64,000 nt of DNA, taken from the NCBI GenBank assembly GCA_963844845.1, contig CAWJPW010000005.1:62001-126000 (forward strand). The letters are read 5' to 3'. The DNA comes from CAWJPW01 sp963844845 (GTDB lineage Bacteria > Acidobacteriota > Thermoanaerobaculia > Thermoanaerobaculales > Sulfomarinibacteraceae). This document shows positions 8,615-15,394 of this stretch, piece by piece; position 1 is the stretch's first letter; each line of letters opens with the position of its first letter. The notes under the pieces were generated by a model. That model saw only the letters and a list, made by a program, of their open reading frames with translations, was not told where the DNA came from and searched no databases. The position numbers were made by a program, and so were the translations under genes.

Positions 8615-9211
8615 CTACCAGTCCACCTCGACCCGCCTCGGCTTACCGCCGAAGCGGGAGACGAGGACGAAGCGGTTGCGCTTGCCGAAGTTGTAAAGGT
8701 CGCGGGTGCACGCCACGTCGTCACGGCAGTAGGCGGCAATCTTGTCCACCTCTCCGCTACGCCACCACTGCAGGGCCTGGAGACCGTCGGCGCTCTTGCC
8801 CACCCCGAGGGTGGGGGAGGCGACGCTGTCGAGCTTGGGGCGGAAGCCCAGGCGGCTCTCCAGGTCGAACATCAGGTCGAGCGTGGGGAGGCGCTGCAGA
8901 TCCTCTGACGTGTAGCCGCGCAGCACCTCGTAGTCGAAGCCCTTGACGTTGTAGCCGACCACGAGCTCGGCTTCGCTCAAGAGAGCGACCAACTCGCCGA
9001 TGGTGTCCTCGGTACACACCAGGTACTCATCGCGGTCGTAGCGGTAGGCGACGCCGACGGAGACGCCGAGGCGGTGGAGCTGGCTGCGCCCGCCGACCTC
9101 TTCGAAGGAGCGTTGCGTTTCGAGGTCGAACACCACGACGAGCCGATCCCTGGAGACCTCGCGCTCGGGGTTGGTCTCGAACAGACCCATCTGCCCGTCC
9201 CACAGCTCCAC
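8615..9211 (-). CDS. DEDD-family 3'-5' exonuclease-like protein
   Basis: This predicted RNase H-fold nuclease has 198 residues. The DEDD catalytic set is readable: Asp29 and Glu31 in VFDLET, Asp93 in YNVKGFDYEVL, and Tyr161/Asp165 in YCRDDV (the DEDDy arrangement). This matches the YprB/RNase_H_2 group of exonucleases, which often accompany helicases; none is adjacent here. GTG 9211 was chosen because AGGAGG lies six bases upstream. A longer frame reaches back to 9337 but overlaps the divergent gene. Two-metal hydrolysis of a nucleic acid 3' end is inferred from the motif set. Confidence 0.8.
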   Translation of the reverse strand: MELWDGQMGLFETNPEREVSRDRLVVVFDLETQRSFEEVGGRSQLHRLGVSVGVAYRYDRDEYLVCTEDTIGELVALLSEAELVVGYNVKGFDYEVLRGYTSEDLQRLPTLDLMFDLESRLGFRPKLDSVASPTLGVGKSADGLQALQWWRSGEVDKIAAYCRDDVACTRDLYNFGKRNRFVLVSRFGGKPRRVEVDW

Positions 9212-9250
9212 TGCGTACCTCCTGCCGTGCCGGCCGGGTGAGTGTAGCAT

Positions 9251-9859
9251 GTGGCGGTGCGCATCAGCGTCCACCCTCCGCTGGCCATTACCGTGGCGGC
9301 GAGTAGGCCGTCGGGCGAGGGGCTCGCCCACCTCCACGCGGCTCTGTGGCTCGAGGTGTGGCTACCGGAGCTGGAGATCCGACGACGCGGTCATCTCCAG
9401 CTCCTGCGCGGGCTGGAGCCGGGCACTCGTTGGTGGACGGCCGATCTGGGGGGACGACCCCGGACTCCGGCTCCAGGCGATGTCCCCGGTCTGCCCGAGT
9501 CCGCAGCGGAGGACTTGGAGTGCTGGCTGACCGCGCATGAGCTGGTGCTCTATTGCGTTCCACAGCTCGGTGCGGTGTCCGAGCTCGGCGAGAGCCGCGA
9601 GGATTTCAGCGCCCGGGTGCGCGCGCTGCTGCGTCCCGAGCTGATGCGGCGCATGGAGACGGCAGAGGTCGAGAGTCGGCGCAGCCTGGCAGGTACGACG
9701 GGCCGGCTCGCCCGCGCGGTCGAGGAGGTCGTCGTCGTGAACCTTGCCGAGCAGGTGCAGGCAGCCGAGTTGGGGATCCTCGTGATTCCCGCCCGTGTTC
9801 CGGTGGGGGAGGCGCGGGGCGCTCCGGTTCTACGGCGGCGCGGGAGCGTCTCCGGGTGA
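9251..9859 (+). CDS. Hypothetical protein
   Basis: I do not recognise this 202-residue protein. It has a compact N-terminal half with Trp-rich strands (residues 30-65), a segment near residues 95-120 (VPQLGAVSELGESREDF) and a charged helical C-terminus. The helical part loosely resembles the C-terminal end of HerA/DUF87-type ATPases, but there is no Walker motif. It starts 40 bp from the divergent nuclease gene and its stop overlaps the GTG of the metal transporter downstream, so it is co-translated with that gene. Confidence 0.6.
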   Translation: MAVRISVHPPLAITVAASRPSGEGLAHLHAALWLEVWLPELEIRRRGHLQLLRGLEPGTRWWTADLGGRPRTPAPGDVPGLPESAAEDLECWLTAHELVLYCVPQLGAVSELGESREDFSARVRALLRPELMRRMETAEVESRRSLAGTTGRLARAVEEVVVVNLAEQVQAAELGILVIPARVPVGEARGAPVLRRRGSVSG

Positions 9860-10719
9860 GGCGCCGGGGTGCACACGTCCCGGCGCTCGTGGCGGCAGCC
9901 ACTGCGGCGATACTCACGGCTGCCAAGCTGGTGGTGGGCTTCTCCACCGGCTCGCTCGTGGTGCTGGCGGCAGCCGTGGACAACCTCATGGACCTTGCGT
10001 GCTCGACGTTGAACGCCTACTTTCTGCGCCTGGCCGACAAGCCGGCGGACGACGAGCACCGGTTCGGTCATGGCAAGGCCGACGCCCTCTCGGCGGTGAT
10101 CCAGGCGACCATCATCGGTATGGGCGGTCTCTACATCGGCGCGCGCGCCGTGTCGAAGATGTGGACCGGCAACCAGGTGAGGGGGACGACTGCAGGTATC
10201 ACGGTGTCTCTTCTGTCATTGGTGGCAGCCGCCGTCCTCGGCCTGTACCTCACGCGCGCCGCGAGACGGTTCCACTCGGTGGCTTTGCGAGCCGACGCCT
10301 TTCACTACTTGAGTGACGTTGCCACCAACACTGCGGCGGCCACAGCGTTGTTGCTGGTGAGGTTCACCGGGCAGGCGTGGTGGGACCTCGTCGGTTCGGT
10401 GGCCATCGCCGGTTACATCGTCCAGCAGGCGTTGGCAATGCTACGGGAGTCGGCCGACGAGCTCCTCGACCGTGGGCTGCCGCACGATCTCGAGCTGGCC
10501 GTTGTGGAGATCATTCATGGAATGGGGCCCGAGGTTCGAGGCCACGAAGACCTGCGCACGCGAAGAGCAGCTCATACCGTGTTCATCGAGGTGCATCTGC
10601 TCCTTGACCGCGGCATCTCTTTCACCCGTTCACACGACCTGACGGAGTCGTTCATCGAACGGGTACGGAAGGAGTTCGGTGACAGCGCCCAGGTGATGGT
10701 CGACACGGATCCGGTCTAG
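9856..10719 (+). CDS. Cation diffusion facilitator metal transporter (FieF-like)
   Basis: This 287-residue inner-membrane transporter exports divalent metals such as Zn2+ or Fe2+ in exchange for protons. Six hydrophobic segments are predicted. The first metal site is visible as Asp42 and Asp46 (VDNLMDLA) followed by the family signature HRFGHGK (residues 68-74). A second membrane site follows in FHYLSD. The C-terminal cytoplasmic domain (about residues 205-287) contains the usual His-rich dimer contacts. GTG 9856 overlaps the stop of the upstream gene; a longer frame to 9553 lies inside that gene and is not the real N-terminus. Confidence 0.92.
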   Translation: MRRRGAHVPALVAAATAAILTAAKLVVGFSTGSLVVLAAAVDNLMDLACSTLNAYFLRLADKPADDEHRFGHGKADALSAVIQATIIGMGGLYIGARAVSKMWTGNQVRGTTAGITVSLLSLVAAAVLGLYLTRAARRFHSVALRADAFHYLSDVATNTAAATALLLVRFTGQAWWDLVGSVAIAGYIVQQALAMLRESADELLDRGLPHDLELAVVEIIHGMGPEVRGHEDLRTRRAAHTVFIEVHLLLDRGISFTRSHDLTESFIERVRKEFGDSAQVMVDTDPV

Positions 10720-10835
10720 CTAGCTAGCCCGCGTGACGAGGTGCCGAGGGAGCCACGGCCGGCGCTGCTGAGGCTGGCGGGGGAGGGGATGTCTGCAGGA
10801 GAACGTCGTTTCGATAGAGGCAAATCATTGAACAT

Positions 10836-10855
10836 AAGACACCTATGGTGTTCTT
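10836..10855. other. Short hairpin in an AT-richer intergenic block
   Basis: AAGACACC and GGTGTTCTT are separated by TAT and can pair with one bulged base. The element lies in the 233-bp gap before the site-2 protease gene, in a patch noticeably richer in A and T than its surroundings. It could be a terminator for the transporter gene or a regulatory site; no T-run follows. Confidence 0.3.
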
Positions 10856-10952
10856 ACGTCCTTGATCCCGACATCCTTTGGCTCTGTTCTGACGATTTCT
10901 CTCATTTGAAGATGGCTCGCGGAATGAGGGTCAGCGGTGTACCATTCCCGCC

Positions 10953-11648
10953 ATGGACCTCGCCCGAGTTCCCGTCATCGTCACCGAGCTGGCCGTGCTG
11001 CTCTTTGCGGTCTCCGTGCATGAGAGCGCTCACGGTTGGGTGGCCGACCGCTTCGGCGACCACACTGCCCGTCAGCTCGGACGTATCACGCTCAACCCGA
11101 TCCGTCACATCGATCTGGTGGGCAGCATCGTCTTTCCGCTGATTCTAGCCGCAATGGGCGCGCCGGTGTTCGGCTGGGCGAAGCCCGTACCGGTGGACCC
11201 CCGCAACCTGCGGAATCCGCGCCGCAGCATGAGCCTGGTCGCTGCGGCAGGCCCGCTTTCGAACCTCGCTCTTGCCGTGGCGGCAGTACTCGGTCTCGTG
11301 GTCCTCCGAGTCTTCAACCCCGGCGTCCCGGAGATCGTGGGGCGGGCTCTGTCCGGGCAGCCCGTGCTCCAGGGCGGCATGCTGGCTCCGCTGGTCTGGG
11401 TCCTGGTGTCACTGCTCATCATCAACCTCCTCCTGGCGGTCTTCAACCTCCTGCCGGTGCCGCCGCTGGACGGCTCGGGCATCCTCGCGGGGCTGCTGCC
11501 GCCACGCTGGGCGATGGCGTACCGCCGCGTGGGTCCCTATGGAATGGTCGTGATCCTGGCGTTGCTCTGGTTCGGCGCGCTCAACGGCCTCTTCAGCGCT
11601 CTCTTCCACGCGATGAGCCGCGTGCTCTTCTACCTGCTGGGCTCGTGA
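10953..11648 (+). CDS. Site-2 protease family membrane metalloprotease (M50B)
   Basis: This 231-residue integral membrane protease carries the zinc motif His23-Glu-Ser-Ala-His27 in its first membrane helix and a second conserved motif, NLLPVPPLDGSG, near residue 165, whose Asp is the third zinc ligand. About six hydrophobic segments are predicted. There is no PDZ domain, so it belongs to the short Rip/YwhC-like branch. It would cut a membrane-embedded substrate, unknown here. Its stop overlaps the GTG of scpA, an arrangement seen in many bacteria. Confidence 0.9.
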   Translation: MDLARVPVIVTELAVLLFAVSVHESAHGWVADRFGDHTARQLGRITLNPIRHIDLVGSIVFPLILAAMGAPVFGWAKPVPVDPRNLRNPRRSMSLVAAAGPLSNLALAVAAVLGLVVLRVFNPGVPEIVGRALSGQPVLQGGMLAPLVWVLVSLLIINLLLAVFNLLPVPPLDGSGILAGLLPPRWAMAYRRVGPYGMVVILALLWFGALNGLFSALFHAMSRVLFYLLGS

Positions 11649-12445
11649 GCGACGCGGGACCCACCGAGCTGATGGCGCGGGAGCGGCCCGAGCTCCCGGT
11701 GGAGCTGCCTGCTTTCACCGGGCCCCTGGACCTGCTGCTTCACCTCATCCAGAAGAACAAGATGTCGATCTACGACATCCCCATTGCGAGCATCTGCAAT
11801 CAGTACCACGAGCACCTCCAGACCATGCAGGAGCTTGACCTCGAAGTGGCTGGCGAGTTCCTGTGGATGGCCTCGTGGCTGGTCCAACTCAAGTCGCGCA
11901 CGCTGCTGCCGCGCGTGACGGAGGAGGAGGACCCCCGGGCAGAGCTCGTCGAGCGGCTCCTGGAGTACCGGCGGGTCAAGGAGCTGGCGGCGCTCCTGTG
12001 GGACCAGGACGTGGTCCGGCGTTGCGTGTGGCCGGCGCAGGCGAGCCCGGCGACGGTTGAGCCTGCGGGCGAGCCCGAGCTGGACTGGGAGGAGGTGGAC
12101 ATCCGCACGCTGGCGCGAGCCTACCTGGAGGCGATGGACCACTTTGCCGCGACTCACCCGCCGCCGCTGGCGATTCTCCCGTTACGCTACACGGTGGAGA
12201 CGACCATGCGCGACCTCTACGGCGAGGTGCTGCGGGAGGGGCTGGTGCCGCTCCTGCGCCACCTGCACACGCGATCCGATCCCGAGGAGGTCGTGACGTT
12301 GGTGGTGGCGACCCTCGAGCTGGCGCGCCTCGGGGGCATCCGAGCTGAGCAGCGTCGTCGCTTCGCCGAGATCTACCTGCGGCCGGGTCCGGCCCGCCTC
12401 GAGGTGGAGAGGATGTTCACGGGGGAGGCAGGCGATGGAGCATGA
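11645..12445 (+). CDS. scpA: Segregation and condensation protein A
   Basis: The 266-residue kleisin subunit of the SMC-ScpAB condensin bridges the SMC heads during chromosome compaction and segregation. The conserved N-terminal block (FTGPLDLLLHLIQKNKMSIYDIPI, residues about 24-47) and the helical blocks LDLEVAGEFLWMASWLVQLKSRTLLP are typical. The winged-helix C-terminus is at about residues 190-255. GTG 11645 overlaps the previous stop; longer in-frame readings lie within the protease gene. It overlaps scpB by 11 bases. No smc gene is in this window. Confidence 0.95.
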   Translation: MSDAGPTELMARERPELPVELPAFTGPLDLLLHLIQKNKMSIYDIPIASICNQYHEHLQTMQELDLEVAGEFLWMASWLVQLKSRTLLPRVTEEEDPRAELVERLLEYRRVKELAALLWDQDVVRRCVWPAQASPATVEPAGEPELDWEEVDIRTLARAYLEAMDHFAATHPPPLAILPLRYTVETTMRDLYGEVLREGLVPLLRHLHTRSDPEEVVTLVVATLELARLGGIRAEQRRRFAEIYLRPGPARLEVERMFTGEAGDGA

Positions 12446-12989
12446 GCTGCTGCGTGCGGTGGTGGAGTCGGTGGTCGCCACGGCGCGAGGGCCGGTGGCC
12501 GCGGACTCCCTGGCGGAGGCCCTGGGGGAGGACGGGGTCACGGCGGAGGCCGTGGAAGCCCTCATGGCCAATCTGGCCACCGAGATGGACCGCCCCGACC
12601 GCGGCCTCAGGCTAGAGCGGGTGGCCGGTGGGTGGCGCCTGGTGACGCCGCCGCAGCTCGATCCCTACCTGCGGTCGTTCCACGGGGCCACGGCTCGGCA
12701 GCGCCTCTCGCAGGCCGCGCTGGAGGTCCTCGCCATCGTCGCCTATCGGCAGCCGGTGACGGCTCCGGAAATCAACTTCATTCGCGGCGTGAACTCCGGC
12801 GGCGTGCTGCGCACTCTCCTGGATCGCAAGCTGCTGCGGGTGGCCGGGCGCAAGCAGGTTGTTGGCAAGCCGTTCCTCTACCGCACCACCAAGGAGTTCC
12901 TGATCCACTTTGGTCTTGACGGTGTTGGAGACCTGCCCGATCCCGACGATGTTCTTGGCGGCGAGGACGAGAGCGCAGCGGCCGATTAG
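12435..12989 (+). CDS. scpB: Segregation and condensation protein B
   Basis: The 184-residue ScpB forms a dimer of winged-helix domains that binds ScpA in the condensin complex. The motif QAALEVLAIVAYRQPVTAPEI (about residues 95-115) followed by IRGVNSGGVLRTLLDRKLL is the family signature. The length is normal. ATG 12435 lies inside the scpA end. No rluB or other frequent partner follows; a 190-bp gap separates it from a gene on the opposite strand. Confidence 0.95.
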   Translation: MEHELLRAVVESVVATARGPVAADSLAEALGEDGVTAEAVEALMANLATEMDRPDRGLRLERVAGGWRLVTPPQLDPYLRSFHGATARQRLSQAALEVLAIVAYRQPVTAPEINFIRGVNSGGVLRTLLDRKLLRVAGRKQVVGKPFLYRTTKEFLIHFGLDGVGDLPDPDDVLGGEDESAAAD

Positions 12990-13180
12990 GCGCTCGCTAC
13001 GCTCCTTGCGCAGGGAGCGCGGATCCTGCCCGGAAGCGACGAGAGAGTCGTCACGGTGCCGCCTCGAGGAGACGCACTGCCGCCAGTGGACGCGATGGCA
13101 CTGGACGAGCCCGTCGAGATGACCAATCCCGGACTGCAGAATCCAGCTCGAGGCTTACGACCACCTGGGACGGGAGGGCG

Positions 13181-13750
13181 CTACATCTCCATCCGGCCGA
13201 GGCCGGGCGCGGGTGGGGGAAGGACTCGCGCCGGGATGCTCGGCCACACGGCCGTGCCGACGTCGGCAAGGAGGCGGCGAAGACGTCGTTCCAGCGTCTG
13301 GAGGGCCATTTCGCGGGTGTAGGCAACCCACAGGACGCCGCCCGCTAGACAGGTGAAGGCCGCCGGCAGCCCGGTCCACCAACCGCCCATCAACCAGACG
13401 GTCACCGCGATGAGGAGGACCGCTGCGAGCCCCACCGCGTGCGCCTCGTGGGTTCGGCGCGGAACGCACACCAGCCGAACGGCAGCTTCCTCGCTGGTTG
13501 CCAGCGCGAGCGCCACGTCCTCGTCAACCTCACGGGCGATCAGGCCGAAGACGAGCGTCCGCCATGGCAGCTGAACCTGCCATACGCCTGGTCCGCCGCG
13601 GGTGAAGGTGACGCCGGCAGACTGCAGGGCTGCGGCGACCAGGTCGTCGGCCCCGGGTCGTGGCTGGGAGGGGACCGCCGTGTGATAGCGCAGCTCGAAG
13701 CCCGGCGGGAGATCCCGCATCATCTCCGGAAGCAGTCTTCGCCAGCCCAT
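13181..13750 (-). CDS. Hypothetical membrane protein
   Basis: This 189-residue protein has a soluble N-terminal half (residues 1-100) and two adjacent hydrophobic segments at about residues 105-122 and 127-145, followed by a basic tail containing LERRLRRLL. I do not recognise a family. ATG 13750 was chosen because the longer frame to 13846 runs into the divergent thioesterase gene. It is convergent with scpB. Confidence 0.6.
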   Translation of the reverse strand: MGWRRLLPEMMRDLPPGFELRYHTAVPSQPRPGADDLVAAALQSAGVTFTRGGPGVWQVQLPWRTLVFGLIAREVDEDVALALATSEEAAVRLVCVPRRTHEAHAVGLAAVLLIAVTVWLMGGWWTGLPAAFTCLAGGVLWVAYTREMALQTLERRLRRLLADVGTAVWPSIPARVLPPPAPGLGRMEM

Positions 13751-13782
13751 CGCTGTGGAAGTATACGCGTACAACGCCGGGC

Positions 13783-13788
13783 TATACT
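13783..13788 (+). promoter_or_regulatory. Possible -10 element of the thioesterase gene
   Basis: TATACT lies 28 bases before the thioesterase ATG in the short divergent intergenic region. No convincing -35 hexamer is present at 16-18 bases upstream, so this is a weak prediction. Confidence 0.3.
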
Positions 13789-13815
13789 TGCCGAAGTTCG
13801 ACCCGGAGGCCCTCG

Positions 13816-14226
13816 ATGAATGACCGGGATGGCCGCGTTCCCGCAATTCGTGTGCTCATGATGCCGCGCGATACCAACCCCGCAGGGACTATCTTCGGGG
13901 GCGTGATCCTCTCGTTTATCGACCAGGCGGGCGCGGAGGAGGCCAAGCTGCACGGCGCTACTCGGGTGGTGACCGTCGCCATGAAGGAGGTCGTTTTTCA
14001 CGAGCCGGTATTCGTGGGCGATCTGGTCTCCTTTTACACCAGCCTGGTGCGTGTGGGGCGCACCTCGGTGACGGTGCGGGTCCTGGTGGAGGCCGCACGA
14101 CAGCTCAACCGCCGTGAGCTCGTGCAGGTGACCGAGGCCGAGATCACCTACGTCAATGTGGATGATGCGCAACGGCCGACGCCGCTTCCTCCGTGGCCCC
14201 AAGCTCCCGACGCACCCGGAAGCTGA
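13816..14226 (+). CDS. Acyl-CoA thioesterase, hotdog fold (YciA-like)
   Basis: This 136-residue hotdog-domain protein would hydrolyse acyl-CoA thioesters in the cytoplasm. The motif near residues 18-40 (DTNPAGTIFGGVILSFIDQAG) contains the conserved Asn-x-x-Gly and the catalytic-region Asp of the acyl-CoA hydrolase family. The segment KEVVFHEPVFVGDLV follows the usual pattern. CGGAGG precedes ATG 13816 by six bases. Its TGA overlaps the ATG of the serine hydrolase gene. Confidence 0.9.
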   Translation: MNDRDGRVPAIRVLMMPRDTNPAGTIFGGVILSFIDQAGAEEAKLHGATRVVTVAMKEVVFHEPVFVGDLVSFYTSLVRVGRTSVTVRVLVEAARQLNRRELVQVTEAEITYVNVDDAQRPTPLPPWPQAPDAPGS

Positions 14227-15344
14227 TGTCTTTCCGCCAAGGGCACGCCGCCGTCGCCGCCGTCCGAGAGCTGCTTGCCCGCGCGGTGGCCGCAGGGGTG
14301 ATCCCGGGTGGAGTGGCTGCGTGGCAGGTGGGGGACGAGCCCCCGGAGGTGGTGACGGCCGGGTGCTCGGTGGTGCGTCCCGTGCGCCGCCCGACCAACG
14401 CCGACGTCCGCTACGACCTCGCTTCCTTGACCAAGCCGCTCGCCACCACGACCCTTATGTTGCTGGCACGCCGCGCCCGGTTGATCGATCTGGACGACAA
14501 CCTGGGTGATATCCTGCCGGAGGCCGAGGGCCGGCCCGCGGGGGCGCTACGGTTCGGGGAGCTGCTCAGTCACACGGCGGGGCTTCCGGCGTGGGTCCCG
14601 TTGTACGCCCTGGCTCCGCAGGGCGGCCGTCAGGCCGTGCTCGAGACGATCCTCTCCTTGCCGCTGGCTGGCCGTCGTCGGATCGTGTACTCCGACGTGG
14701 GCTTCGTTCTGCTGGGCCTGGTGCTCGAGCGACTTCTCCACGAACCCCTCGCCGAGGCATTCATGCGCAGGGTAGCGTCACCCCTGGGATGTGCGGGTGC
14801 CATTGGATTCGCCCCGCTCGCGGCGGGTGACGCCGTCGCCGGTGGGGCGGCTTCGCCGTCGGTGGAGGAGGCTCTCAGCCGAGATGCGGGCTTTGCCGCC
14901 GAGGTCGTGCCGGCTCCCGCGACCGGCATGCCGGACGACGGCAACGCCCGTTTCCTCGGGGGCGCCGCCGGCCACGCGGGGCTCTTCGGAACGGCGGTCG
15001 CCGTTCTCGCGGTCGCCCGGCAGTACCTACCGGGGGCCGACGGCCTCCTCACCGACGACGAGATCCAGGCGGTCACCCGCGCCTCGATCCCACCGGGGGA
15101 CCTGGTGCGCTCCCCCGGTTGGCAGCTGGCGGGTAGTCGGGCCAGCTCGGCCGGCCGGTCGCTGTCTCCAGAATCATGGGGTCATACGGGCTTCACCGGC
15201 ACCTCCGCGTGGGTGGACCCCTCGCGCCGCGCCGTGCTGGTGCTGCTCAGCAACCGCCACCACCCGACCCACCGCGGCGTCGACCTGCATCCGCTCCGGC
15301 GGCGATTCCACGCTCTGGCGCTTGGCCTAACACCACCGAGGTAG
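14226..15344 (+). CDS. Serine hydrolase of the class C beta-lactamase / penicillin-binding family
   Basis: This 372-residue protein carries the serine hydrolase motifs in order: Ser67-Leu-Thr-Lys70 (S-x-x-K), Tyr154-Ser-Asp156 (Y-x-N position, with Asp in place of Asn) and HTG in GHTGFTGTS near residue 312. There is no clear signal peptide, so a cytoplasmic esterase or peptidase role is possible; antibiotic resistance should not be assumed. Translation starts at the ATG inside TGATG, coupled to the thioesterase. It is the last plus-strand gene before a long minus-strand block. Confidence 0.88.
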   Translation: MSFRQGHAAVAAVRELLARAVAAGVIPGGVAAWQVGDEPPEVVTAGCSVVRPVRRPTNADVRYDLASLTKPLATTTLMLLARRARLIDLDDNLGDILPEAEGRPAGALRFGELLSHTAGLPAWVPLYALAPQGGRQAVLETILSLPLAGRRRIVYSDVGFVLLGLVLERLLHEPLAEAFMRRVASPLGCAGAIGFAPLAAGDAVAGGAASPSVEEALSRDAGFAAEVVPAPATGMPDDGNARFLGGAAGHAGLFGTAVAVLAVARQYLPGADGLLTDDEIQAVTRASIPPGDLVRSPGWQLAGSRASSAGRSLSPESWGHTGFTGTSAWVDPSRRAVLVLLSNRHHPTHRGVDLHPLRRRFHALALGLTPPR

Positions 15345-15358
15345 CGTGGCCGCACTCG

Positions 15359-15380
15359 GGGTGTCGGCATGCCGACACCC
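15359..15380. repeat. 22-bp perfect palindrome, possible ParB-binding (parS-like) site 1
   Basis: The 16-bp core TGTCGGCATGCCGACA is extended by GGG/CCC arms to a perfect 22-bp palindrome. It lies in the 50-bp gap between two convergent genes. The identical 16-bp core occurs once more in the window, inside parB (18450-18465). Canonical parS sites are also 16-bp palindromes beginning TGT and ending ACA, but their centre differs. A terminator hairpin is an alternative, but there is no T-run and no loop. Confidence 0.5.
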
Positions 15381-15394
15381 TTGCAAACAGGACA

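Noticed and set aside
13181..13846. Extending the membrane protein to 13846
   Set aside because: The extra 32 residues overlap the divergent thioesterase gene, so ATG 13750 is preferred.
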